Shown piece after piece: positions 1-6,933 of a DNA stretch of 20,578 nucleotides. This DNA is from an uncultured Sphingobacteriales bacterium (GTDB lineage: Bacteria; Bacteroidota; Bacteroidia; Chitinophagales; Chitinophagaceae): the NCBI GenBank assembly GCA_946887085.1, contig CAMPKG010000013.1:1-20578 (forward strand), in the 5' to 3' direction. Under the pieces are notes generated by a model. That model was not told the origin of the DNA. It searched no databases and saw nothing but the letters and a program-made list of their open reading frames with translations. Positions within the stretch are counted from its first letter, which is position 1; each line of letters begins with the position of its first letter. The position numbers were made by a program, and so were the translations under genes.

Positions 1-505
1 CTATCGGGTCACCAAAATAATCAACATAGAAACCCTTATTTTTATTTGTATTAAACCCTTCTAATATTTCTATCCGCTTAGTGGACTTTATAACGGGGCC
101 AACAACATTGACGATTCTTAGAATACCGTTCAAAAAGTCGTTCCAGCCTTTACTCTGTGTCTTTATCGGATTTACAGGTTCCTGTTCCGTATACTTCGCA
201 AAACTTTCAAGGATACCTGCGGTAAGTTCAACGAATTTGGCAAGCTGATGCCGCATCCTATGGTCGGTGAAAAATTTTTTGGCATTTTCCATTCCGTATG
301 TACGGTATCCCTCAGAATGCAGTAGGACTAGGATGGCTTTAATTGCCTCTTCCGAACTTAGGATCAATAATGAATTGGCACTACAACATGAACCGCCGGA
401 CTTTTCAAGTATTATAGCATCTTTGTACAACCTGCGGGCATTGTTAAATATAATACGGTCGAGTCCTCTGCTCTTTTGAGGTGAAAGTTGTAAAAATTGA
501 GACAT
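1..505 (-). CDS. AbiV-family abortive infection protein (HEPN-like), partial at left edge
   Basis: The minus frame opens with ATG at 505-503 and stays open for 168 codons to the window edge, so the C-terminus is missing. The visible protein is mostly helical. Its features match the AbiV family: an acidic helix with SEEAIKAILVLL (residues 51-62), a DHRMRH segment (81-86), and KGFYVDYFGDP near residues 157-167, which resembles the 'GLYVDY' stretch typical of AbiV. AbiV proteins are HEPN-fold and were first described as lactococcal abortive-infection proteins that block phage translation. I see no clear RxxxxH HEPN ribonuclease motif in the visible part. The gene lies downstream of the CHAT protease in the same direction, 127 nt away, with its own promoter. 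The family call is from remembered motifs, so moderately confident; that it is coding is well supported. Confidence 0.72.
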   Translation of the reverse strand, partial: MSQFLQLSPQKSRGLDRIIFNNARRLYKDAIILEKSGGSCCSANSLLILSSEEAIKAILVLLHSEGYRTYGMENAKKFFTDHRMRHQLAKFVELTAGILESFAKYTEQEPVNPIKTQSKGWNDFLNGILRIVNVVGPVIKSTKRIEILEGFNTNKNKGFYVDYFGDPI

Positions 506-564
506 GTTTGGCTTTTTTATCCTCCACGCTTTTCTGGATGCGCAAGTAGATTGGCTTGAACCTC

Positions 565-594
565 CAAAGTTAAAAAATACTATGTCCCATCAAA
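565..594 (-). promoter_or_regulatory. Bacteroidetes-type promoter of the AbiV-like gene
   Basis: On the minus strand a TTTG (594-591) is followed after 18 nt by TAACTTTG (572-565), an exact match to the TAnnTTTG -7 box of Bacteroidetes sigma factors with the usual spacing. Transcription would start near 558, giving a leader of about 50 nt before the ATG at 505. The AbiV-like gene could therefore be expressed independently of the upstream protease gene. Confidence 0.6.
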
Positions 595-620
595 ATGTTT
601 AACCCCTAAGTTTAAACATT
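594..620. repeat. Perfect 9-bp inverted repeat upstream of the AbiV-like promoter
   Basis: AATGTTTAA (594-602) and TTAAACATT (612-620) form perfect 9-bp arms around a 9-nt spacer. The repeat touches the -33 box at 591-594, so it could be an operator. It also lies just after the protease stop codon, but no T-run follows on the minus strand, so it is a poor intrinsic terminator. Confidence 0.5.
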
Positions 621-632
621 ACTATCTCCATC

Positions 633-2567
633 CTACTGCCTTATTTTAAACGTACCGTCCCGTAGTAAATCGCGAAACTCATTCGCAAAATACTTTACGA
701 GTTGGCGGTTAAGCCACCGAAGTATAGCCAATATTGTTTCCCTCTGATAAGATTTTTGGACAACTTGTAGCTTATCTGTCCATCGTTCTGCTGATACGAC
801 CAGTTGCTTAAGGACTTGTTTCTTGCTTTCTGTTGCTGAAGCTGCCGGTTTAAGTGACACAAATGGCAATCCCCACATAATATAGATATTTTCATTCTCG
901 GTACCTTCGGTAACATCCATTGCATAACTCATTGCTGACATGACAGTGGTTGAAAATACATGGTCATAAAACCGCTCAGCTGTCCTAGCGGCTAAATCGT
1001 TGCGCACCTTCCACAATGTTCCGATATAAGTACGCGCCCCTACTCCCAAAAAGGAATCCGCAATATCAGACCATGACCAGCAGGTGTTGTTAAATATAAT
1101 CGGGGAATGCCCCGCACCAATGTGATTGAACATCGCCTGGTAATTAAAATCTGCGCATTTTATCGCGCTCGAATTCGGCACAATCTTCCGCTTGCTCCGG
1201 TCCTTATCCTTATTTTTCCTAATGGCATTCATCATATCCGTATAGACATAATGGGGATAGTCCTTTGCTTTGAGCTCCTCGCTCATCCAGACCAGACCGT
1301 CCAGCTTTCGCCATAGCATTTTTGTAGCCACTTTAATTTTTTCTTCCCCTTCTTCCGGCCCAAGACTAAGCACCTCATCGTATTCCACTACATGGACAAT
1401 ACCATCCTGATCGGTAAATTCCTCAGTTATTGCTACCCCCTCGACTTCCCCTCCATGACTGCATATATGCAACAATTCATAAGGATAATGCTGGACGTGG
1501 TTGTCCAGATTTGCGACTGTTGCTTCATTACCTATAAGTTTCCTGACATAAAGGTTGGCCTGCTGAGCTTTCTGCACTACATATAGTGTTTCCTCATCAT
1601 CAAACTCTTCGGGTGAAAACACAATTGCCGAAGGCACCCTCTCGAGGGTTTCAAAATATATAGCATTGAAGACTAAAAAATCAACATGGAATTGGTAGTG
1701 AACGTGGCAGAATGGGATGATATTTTTAAGAATTAGAGAATAAGGTGCGCCTTTCGTAAAAAATATTCCGTACTCATAGCCTGTAAACTTTATGTCCTGC
1801 ACGTATTCATATATTGCGGCACTTAAATCATTGTAAGCATTTTGACTCCCACCCTGCCATTCTTCTATCAAGTTGCTTATTTCCCTGTGACCAATCCCCG
1901 GCTCTGCGATGACCTTTATGTCATTCCCTGCCGCAACCGCATAATTTACGGCTATCACAGATGATACCCTGTTAATATTCTCGAGCACCACAATACCTTT
2001 GCTGCCTCTCCCCATTAATGAGAAAGCACCAGCCTGCTCATCGATCTGAAGTAGGTGCCCATCAGTTATTGCATTATACAAACCCTCAAGAACATCTTCC
2101 TCTCTACATTTGAAAAATGTACTTTTTTCTGTAAAAGGTCCTAACAATATACCAACATCATCATATGTCTCTATTTCAATTACATTATAGTTATCCAAGA
2201 AAGTCAAATATCCTTTTTGCTCTGCCGTCAATCCAATCAGGACTATATTATTACATGTTTGCAAGCGTTTAATGCAATTGTGAACCTGAATATTGAACGC
2301 CTGAGCCCTGGATCGTGACATGTGATGTGGATCAAGATTACGTTCATCGGTCACAACATTCGGGGCAGTCACATGTGGAAATTCAAACAGGGGCAGATAA
2401 CGATTTGCTTCGACAATATAGCTGCTGGCTACAGCGGTCAACACCATCTCATCCATATTAGCAATACATAAAAAATCTCCTGAGAACGTTGGCACTTCTA
2501 CTTCCATATGACATAAATTAATAAACACAATATTAGTACTTTCAAGGGAATACACCGCCTTAAACAT
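633..2567 (-). CDS. CHAT-domain caspase-like protease
   Basis: A 644-residue protein. The CHAT (caspase HetF associated with TPRs) signatures lie in the second half: HICSHGG at 367-373 supplies the catalytic His (H371), and NNTCWSWSD at 493-501 supplies the Cys (C496), followed by GVGARTYIGTLWKV (508-521), the typical strand after the Cys. The insert at about 400-470 between His and Cys is charged. Residues 1-350 do not match a domain I recognise; they contain alternating hydrophobic strands and could be a sensor. No TPR repeats are evident. The C-terminal 60 residues look helical. CHAT proteases occur in bacterial defence (for example Craspase and gasdermin-activating proteases), where they cleave a partner once triggered. 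The neighbouring AbiV-like gene is an obvious candidate partner. Base composition is lower in GC than in the ssb-PRTRC block to its right. Confidence 0.85.
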   Translation of the reverse strand: MFKAVYSLESTNIVFINLCHMEVEVPTFSGDFLCIANMDEMVLTAVASSYIVEANRYLPLFEFPHVTAPNVVTDERNLDPHHMSRSRAQAFNIQVHNCIKRLQTCNNIVLIGLTAEQKGYLTFLDNYNVIEIETYDDVGILLGPFTEKSTFFKCREEDVLEGLYNAITDGHLLQIDEQAGAFSLMGRGSKGIVVLENINRVSSVIAVNYAVAAGNDIKVIAEPGIGHREISNLIEEWQGGSQNAYNDLSAAIYEYVQDIKFTGYEYGIFFTKGAPYSLILKNIIPFCHVHYQFHVDFLVFNAIYFETLERVPSAIVFSPEEFDDEETLYVVQKAQQANLYVRKLIGNEATVANLDNHVQHYPYELLHICSHGGEVEGVAITEEFTDQDGIVHVVEYDEVLSLGPEEGEEKIKVATKMLWRKLDGLVWMSEELKAKDYPHYVYTDMMNAIRKNKDKDRSKRKIVPNSSAIKCADFNYQAMFNHIGAGHSPIIFNNTCWSWSDIADSFLGVGARTYIGTLWKVRNDLAARTAERFYDHVFSTTVMSAMSYAMDVTEGTENENIYIMWGLPFVSLKPAASATESKKQVLKQLVVSAERWTDKLQVVQKSYQRETILAILRWLNRQLVKYFANEFRDLLRDGTFKIRQ

Positions 2568-2569
2568 AC

Positions 2570-2588
2570 TGGAAACTGAACATTTCCA
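2570..2588. repeat. Short inverted repeat at the CHAT gene start
   Basis: TGGAAA (2570-2575) and TTTCCA (2583-2588) are separated by 7 nt and sit 2 nt upstream of the protease ATG. It could be an operator or an mRNA 5' structure, or chance. The rest of the intergenic stretch to 2813 is GC-rich up to about 2720 and holds TGCGC-TGCAT-GCGCA (about 2628-2643), then T-runs. I see no gene there. Confidence 0.25.
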
Positions 2589-2813
2589 ATACGAAAACGG
2601 CCAAAAAGGGCAGCTAAGCTAGCGGGCGGCGTGCGCTGCATGCGCATAATGGCCCCGCTCCCGCGTGCCCACCCTCCGGGACTTATAGCACTCCGCGCCC
2701 TTACCGCCCGCTTTCAACTGGCTTTCTTTTTTTCCGTTTTTTCTTTTGGAAAATGTTATGCGGGATTTGGGGAAGCGGATTTAAAATAGTGTCAAACTAA
2801 AACATTTACGATT

Positions 2814-3233
2814 ATGGACATTACAGGACGGTTGACAGCGGATGCGCAGGTGCGCACCCTGTCAGAAGGCAAACGGGTGGTGAATTTCTCCGTGGCAGTC
2901 AATGACAGCTACAAGGCGAAGAATGGGGAGCGGGTTACGCAGACCGAATTTTTTGACTGTTCCTACTGGATAGGCACAGGCATAGCACAGTACCTCACCA
3001 AAGGGACGATTGTGGAACTCTCGGGGCGGGTGAGCGCACGGGCATGGGTGGACAGCGAGGGCAACGCCAAGGCGGGGCTGAATTTCCACACCTCGAAAAT
3101 CACGCTTCACGGTGGTGGGGCTGCCACAGATAAGGTGCAGGCGGACAGGCACCCGAAGGCGGAGCCTGTGGCGGCACAGGTAACAGGGAAGCAGGTACAA
3201 CCCAACGGGGAGGAAGATGACCTTCCCTTCTGA
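2814..3233 (+). CDS. ssb: Single-stranded DNA-binding protein (SSB)
   Basis: A 139-residue OB-fold SSB. The N-terminal DITGRLTADAQVR is the conserved first strand. VVNFSVAVND (about 22-31) and TEFFDCSYW (about 44-52) are characteristic core segments. A Gly/Ala-rich linker leads to an acidic tail ending in EEDDLPF, the SSB C-terminal peptide that recruits partner proteins. The protein protects single-stranded DNA during replication or conjugative transfer. It is the first gene of the plus-strand block and is followed 38 nt later by the DUF932 gene. An extra ssb of this kind is typical of plasmids and integrative conjugative elements rather than of the housekeeping locus. Confidence 0.93.
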   Translation: MDITGRLTADAQVRTLSEGKRVVNFSVAVNDSYKAKNGERVTQTEFFDCSYWIGTGIAQYLTKGTIVELSGRVSARAWVDSEGNAKAGLNFHTSKITLHGGGAATDKVQADRHPKAEPVAAQVTGKQVQPNGEEDDLPF

Positions 3234-3271
3234 ACAGCCAACATAGTGTTTAACTTTTAAATCAAATTATC

Positions 3272-4315
3272 ATGGCACATAACCTGAATTTCAACGAACA
3301 GACTGGAAAATATTCTTTTTTCAGCGTAAAGGAAAAAGCATGGCACGCCCTCGGGCAAACCGTGCAGGAGTACCCTACAAGCCGTGAGGCGATTGCCTTT
3401 GCAGGGCTTGACTATGAAGTGGTAAAAGCACCCCTCTTTGCCAAAACCGAGGCGGCAGGGCTTGACTTTGCCGTACCTGACCAGTACGCCACACTGCGCA
3501 CCGACACCAATGCTATTTTTGGCGTGGTGGGCAAGGATTACCAAATCGTGCAAAACGCCGATGCCTTTGCCTTTTTTGATGCCATTGTAGGGGGCGGGGA
3601 CGGTATCTTATACGAGACCGCAGGGGCTATCGGGCAGGGCGAGCGCATTTTCATTACTGCCAAGCTGCCCGGCTATATCCGTGTGGGCAGCGGGGACGAT
3701 GTTACCGAAAAGTATATTTTTCTGACCACCTCGCACGACGGTTCGGGCAGCATTACTGCCGCCTTTACCCCTATCCGCATCGTCTGCCAAAACACCCTTA
3801 ACGCAGCCCTGCGCAATATGTCCAACGTGGTGCGCATCAGGCACACCGCCAATGCAAAGCAGCGGTTGGAGGATGCCCACAGGGTCATGGGGCTTGCGGA
3901 TAACCTGTCGGTGCAGCTCGAGGGCATCTTTAACGAGTGGGCTAAAGTGCGTATGGAAGATGCGCAGGTCAAAAAGCTGATACAGCTCGCCCTCTGCCCG
4001 AACAATGAAACCCTTGCCCTGCTTAAAAAGGGTGCAGACGACGAGCTTTCGAGCGTATTCAAAAATGCCTGTGATGCCGCATTTGGCTATGCGATGGCAA
4101 GCGATACGCAGCAGATGGAAACCACCAAAGGGACAGTCTTCGGGGCGTATAATGCCGTGACGGGCTACTACCAGAATGTGCGCAATTTTAAAACCGATGA
4201 GGACAAGATGAAAAGCATCTACCTCGGGGGTACAGCGCAGGCACGGGCACAGAAAGCCTTTGACCTCTGCACAGATTTTGTAAAAGGCGGGGCGGCTGCC
4301 TTGCAACTGAACTGA
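3272..4315 (+). CDS. DUF932 domain-containing protein (phage/plasmid-like)
   Basis: A 347-residue protein of the DUF932 family, which covers most of its length. Supporting stretches are KAWHALGQTVQEYPT (about 22-36), YATLRTDTNAIFGVVGKDYQIVQN (92-115), ITAAFTPIRIVCQNTLNAAL (about 161-180) and a late GAYNAVTGYYQN (about 291-302). No enzymatic function is established for this family, which is common on plasmids, phages and integrative elements, often near ssb and PRTRC genes as here. The start follows an A/T-rich leader, ATCAAATTATC. The C-terminal FDLCTDFVKGGAAALQLN is natural and the frame is intact. Family confident, function unknown. Confidence 0.9.
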   Translation: MAHNLNFNEQTGKYSFFSVKEKAWHALGQTVQEYPTSREAIAFAGLDYEVVKAPLFAKTEAAGLDFAVPDQYATLRTDTNAIFGVVGKDYQIVQNADAFAFFDAIVGGGDGILYETAGAIGQGERIFITAKLPGYIRVGSGDDVTEKYIFLTTSHDGSGSITAAFTPIRIVCQNTLNAALRNMSNVVRIRHTANAKQRLEDAHRVMGLADNLSVQLEGIFNEWAKVRMEDAQVKKLIQLALCPNNETLALLKKGADDELSSVFKNACDAAFGYAMASDTQQMETTKGTVFGAYNAVTGYYQNVRNFKTDEDKMKSIYLGGTAQARAQKAFDLCTDFVKGGAAALQLN

Positions 4316-4324
4316 TGTATAACC

Positions 4325-4344
4325 GCAGCCCCTTGGGGGGCTGC
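4325..4344. promoter_or_regulatory. GC-rich hairpin between the DUF932 gene and the next ORF
   Basis: GCAGCCCC (4325-4332) pairs perfectly with GGGGCTGC (4337-4344) around a TTGG tetraloop, 10 nt after the DUF932 stop and 15 nt before the next ATG. An A-run, not a T-run, follows on the plus strand, so it is more likely an mRNA processing or stability element or attenuator than an intrinsic terminator. Confidence 0.45.
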
Positions 4345-4359
4345 AAAAACCTATAAGCT

Positions 4360-4758
4360 ATGAAACCACTACAAAGCATGAATAACGTGGATAAGGGCAA
4401 GCTGCTCGCCACGCTTTTCCCTGAACAGGTTCAGGGCATACTCGACAGCCTGACGGCGGCGCACGCCTTCCTCAATGAAAATGAGGAGACCCTGCGCAGT
4501 ACGTGGGAGAATACCCTGCTGCCTTTTGACTTTTGGCTACAGCTTGCAGAGCAGGCACGGGAGATTATAAACCACTATGGGCAAATGCTTGCCAAAAGCA
4601 CAAGCCTGTTCGCCGACCAGTTATTTGACGGGTACATCGCCATCTTTACGATTGACTGCATCGTGAAGCACGCTTCAGCCCTGCCGCCCCTGCCCGAAAA
4701 TGAACGCTTCGGGATTGCGGTAAAGCTATTGTTTAACCATTACACCGCATCGCCATGA
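4360..4758 (+). CDS. Hypothetical element-borne protein, 132 aa
   Basis: I do not recognise a family. The protein is largely helical and mildly acidic: an N-terminal FPEQVQGILDSLTAAHAFL (about 20-38), WENTLLPFDFWLQLAEQAREII (about 49-70) and a C-terminal ENERFGIAVKLLFNHY. No membrane segment or signal peptide is visible. An internal Met at residue 7 (4378) is an alternative start. Its stop overlaps the next ORF's start in ATGA at 4755-4758, so the two are translationally coupled. Its place between DUF932 and PRTRC protein E suggests an accessory role in element maintenance, but that is inference. Confidence 0.75.
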   Translation: MKPLQSMNNVDKGKLLATLFPEQVQGILDSLTAAHAFLNENEETLRSTWENTLLPFDFWLQLAEQAREIINHYGQMLAKSTSLFADQLFDGYIAIFTIDCIVKHASALPPLPENERFGIAVKLLFNHYTASP

Positions 4759-4940
4759 GCCGCCTGACCGATACCACCGAAAAGGCTGCCATTGCGATAA
4801 TAGAAAGCCTGCTGCCCCGCTTCGGGCATTTGGACAGCCTCGGCATGAGCGCAGAAGATGCCTTTGAGGTGCGGAAAGCGGAGAACCTTTTACGGGCTGT
4901 TGTCGAAAGCAGCCCCCATTTTTCAAAATTTAAAAATTAA
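4755..4940 (+). CDS. Hypothetical small helical protein, 61 aa
   Basis: A short protein starting at the ATGA overlap with the preceding gene and ending 4 nt before the PRTRC E start. It has an amphipathic helical pattern (EKAAIAIIESLLPRFG, residues 9-24, and EDAFEVRKAENLLRAVVESS, about 34-53). The tight coupling on both sides and codon use like its neighbours support a real gene. No domain is recognised. Confidence 0.68.
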   Translation: MSRLTDTTEKAAIAIIESLLPRFGHLDSLGMSAEDAFEVRKAENLLRAVVESSPHFSKFKN

Positions 4941-4944
4941 AGCT

Positions 4945-5583
4945 ATGGCAATAACTAATTTTTTCAGCCAGGTGGCAGCCCTTGATTTCGAGGGCTGCCT
5001 GAACCTGACCCTTCGCAGGGAGGGCGAACAGATGACCGTTTCGGTGCTGTTGCAGAACGATGCCTGCGGGGATGCCGCCAAGGCGCACATCCCGCCCCTT
5101 ATCCTTAAAGGGACGGGGAAGGAACTTGGGGAAGGGTTTTTCCCTGCCATTGCAGCCCCTGTACAGGAAACCTCGCAGCTGCTGACCAATATGGAGCAGT
5201 TCCTTAAAGGGCAGGAAGAAGCCAAGAAGCATTCCGCAATGGAGAAGAAGAAAACCGAGAAAGCTGACAAGCCTGCCGCTGATGTCAGCCCGAAGGAAAA
5301 GAAATTCCTTGAGGCGATGAAGCAGGTGGATGCCTTGGAAGCGGAAGGGAAATTTAAGGAAGCGTGGTGCAAAGTGCCGCAGCCGACCGAGTACCCCGAT
5401 AAGGCGGAAATGCTGCGGGGGCGCAGGGAGAGCCTTAAGGCGCAGTTTGCCCCTGACCTGTTCGGGGCAACGCAGCCTGCCGAAAGACAAGAAGAAGAAA
5501 ATGAAGTAGAACCTAACACCGAAGAGTATGCTGACAGCGAACCAAATGCCGAGGATTTTCCTGATGAAAGACAAGGGGAATGA
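4945..5583 (+). CDS. PRTRC system protein E
   Basis: A 212-residue protein. I choose the ATG at 4945 because it follows an A-rich AAAATTAAAGCT leader and gives the natural N-terminus MAITNFFSQVAAL. A longer in-frame extension back to 4858 only overlaps the preceding small gene. The conserved core is PLILKGTGKELGEGFFPAI (about 51-69), a PRTRC E hallmark. A Lys/Glu-rich, coiled-coil-like middle (about 85-140) and a very acidic tail (from about 182) follow. PRTRC E has no known biochemical activity; it is named for its occurrence with ParB-related, ThiF-related and ubiquitin-like proteins on mobile elements. Its 3' end overlaps protein C by 56 nt in another frame, indicating tight coupling. Confidence 0.85.
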   Translation: MAITNFFSQVAALDFEGCLNLTLRREGEQMTVSVLLQNDACGDAAKAHIPPLILKGTGKELGEGFFPAIAAPVQETSQLLTNMEQFLKGQEEAKKHSAMEKKKTEKADKPAADVSPKEKKFLEAMKQVDALEAEGKFKEAWCKVPQPTEYPDKAEMLRGRRESLKAQFAPDLFGATQPAERQEEENEVEPNTEEYADSEPNAEDFPDERQGE

Positions 5584-5746
5584 GATAACCCTCACCGACC
5601 CCGATGCGAAATGGAGCGTGGATGCCGTGCTGCAATTCTACGCCAATACTTACCCCATACTGACCACCGCCAAGATAAGCGGCCCTGTCATCAACGATGA
5701 TACCGTGCAGTACCGCTTTGAGAGCATGATGGGTACGAAAGGATAA
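5528..5746 (+). CDS. PRTRC system protein C (prokaryotic ubiquitin-like protein)
   Basis: A 72-residue small beta-grasp protein of the Prok_Ub/PRTRC C type. Recognisable parts are PRIFLMKDKGNEITLTDPD (8-26), SVDAVLQFYANTYPILTTAKISGP (about 30-53) and the C-terminal SMMGTKG. A terminal Gly after a flexible tail is what a ubiquitin-like modifier needs for adenylation by an E1 enzyme, and the family commonly ends in GTKG. The start at 5528 keeps the first beta strand (LTANQMPRIF); an ATG at 5546 would shorten it. It overlaps the 3' end of protein E by 56 nt. Conjugation by the E1-like (7627) and E2-like (6914) proteins in the same operon is predicted from family knowledge; the target is unknown. 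Confidence 0.88.
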   Translation: MLTANQMPRIFLMKDKGNEITLTDPDAKWSVDAVLQFYANTYPILTTAKISGPVINDDTVQYRFESMMGTKG

Positions 5747-5763
5747 TTATAAACATAAAAGTT

Positions 5764-6933
5764 ATGGACTATGCAATCAAACATAAACGGGCAGCTTCGG
5801 CTGCCCACAAACAAAAGGCAACAACTGCTCCACCAAAGCGCAGGGCAGTTCCTGCTGAACCTGAACCGCAGGAAGGATGCCGCCGAGGTACAGCGGGACA
5901 GGCTGCAATCCGCCCCGCAGCGGCTGCTGCCTATGGTTTTCTAAAAGTGCGCTTCCTGCCCCACCTTGCAGGGCAGCCTGTCACAGTATCGGCAATGGAT
6001 GAGGATGATTTTTACAGCTCTTTTACGCTGCTGTGCAGCCATTACGGCATCACTCCTATGGAGACCCGCTCCCTCGGCTACCCCTACAGTAAGGCGGTAG
6101 CCTTATGGGATGCCCGTAAGCTGCTTCGGGCAAGGCAGGAGGATGTGCAAATCACAGAATGCAGTAATGTTGCGGGCAGCCTTGTGCTGCACGCTAAAGA
6201 AACCTATAACACGGGCAATACGCTCTACTATATCCCTGTTGTGCCCCTGCATGGGCTTCTGCAAGACCGCAGGACAAAAAGGGCGGCGCAGCTGCTGCTC
6301 TGCACCTGTGCCTACCTCTACCATGTGGCAGGCATCCCCTACTACACCGATAGCAGCAGCTACCTCTGTTGGCAATACGATATGGTACGGGAATGGGTCG
6401 AGAACGACCCGACAGATTGGGAAGCAGAAAGCTACAATAGCAACTGCTCACAGCTGAATACTGCGGAGCATATCGGCAAAGTAATGCAGCGCCGGATGTG
6501 GAACCCCTGCCACCTGAACCGCTTTGCGGAGTTGGTGCAGCAGTTTATACCCCTTGACCGCTTTGGAAGCGATTGCCTTTTCATTGCCGAAAAAGCCCTT
6601 AAGTTATGGCGGGATCACCCGCAGGGGCATGTGTACCGCCATGCCGATACAGGGGTATTGCAGGGAGATGATGAGGACTATAATGAGGACTGCATCATGA
6701 TGGATAAATACATTGGCTTTTGCGCCGACACCGAAGGATGGCTCTACCATACCCTGTCCGAGTGCGTGAACAACGAGTTCAACGAATGCCATGACCTGCA
6801 AGAGCCTGTGCTGACCCGCATTTTTGACGGGCGGGCGCAGGATGCCGACAGCCTTGACTTTGAGTGCAGGCTCTTTTCCCTTATGGATGATTTATGCTAC
6901 TTACTAAATACTTATGACAATGAAAACCCCTGA
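5764..6933 (+). CDS. PRTRC-cluster protein of unknown function, 5' end uncertain (possible frameshift)
   Basis: The 389-codon frame from 5764 lies between PRTRC C and B, where many Bacteroidota elements carry an unnamed PRTRC-associated protein. From about residue 59 on it looks like a normal folded protein: FLKVRFLPHLAG, YGITPMETRSLGYPYSKAVALWDARKLL, LYYIPVVPLHGLLQDR, LLLCTCAYLYHVAGIPYYTD. The first 58 residues are low-complexity Ala/Pro/Arg-rich and use atypical codons. In another frame the same DNA (5771-5944) encodes a far more natural N-terminus (MQSNINGQLRLPT... to LLPMVF) that would join FLKVRF if one T were added at the TTTT of 5937-5940, giving 387 residues. The gene overlaps protein B by 20 nt. 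I cannot assign it with confidence to PRTRC F or any named family. Confidence 0.72.
   Translation: MDYAIKHKRAASAAHKQKATTAPPKRRAVPAEPEPQEGCRRGTAGQAAIRPAAAAAYGFLKVRFLPHLAGQPVTVSAMDEDDFYSSFTLLCSHYGITPMETRSLGYPYSKAVALWDARKLLRARQEDVQITECSNVAGSLVLHAKETYNTGNTLYYIPVVPLHGLLQDRRTKRAAQLLLCTCAYLYHVAGIPYYTDSSSYLCWQYDMVREWVENDPTDWEAESYNSNCSQLNTAEHIGKVMQRRMWNPCHLNRFAELVQQFIPLDRFGSDCLFIAEKALKLWRDHPQGHVYRHADTGVLQGDDEDYNEDCIMMDKYIGFCADTEGWLYHTLSECVNNEFNECHDLQEPVLTRIFDGRAQDADSLDFECRLFSLMDDLCYLLNTYDNENP

Noticed and set aside
267..479. Plus-strand ORF of 70 codons
   Set aside because: It is antisense to the AbiV-like gene, whose minus frame is open over the whole stretch and has a good promoter.
3608..4306. Minus-strand ORF of 232 codons
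   Set aside because: It lies wholly within the DUF932 gene on the other strand; its His/Cys-rich, motif-free sequence is typical of the complement of a GC-rich gene.
4858..4944. Extension of PRTRC E upstream to 4858
   Set aside because: It overlaps the 61-residue gene in another frame; the ATG at 4945 has the A-rich leader and family-like N-terminus.
4923..5595. Two long minus-strand ORFs (198 and 221 codons)
   Set aside because: Antisense shadows of PRTRC protein E; they are Ser- or Leu/Phe-rich low-complexity translations of its Lys/Glu codons.
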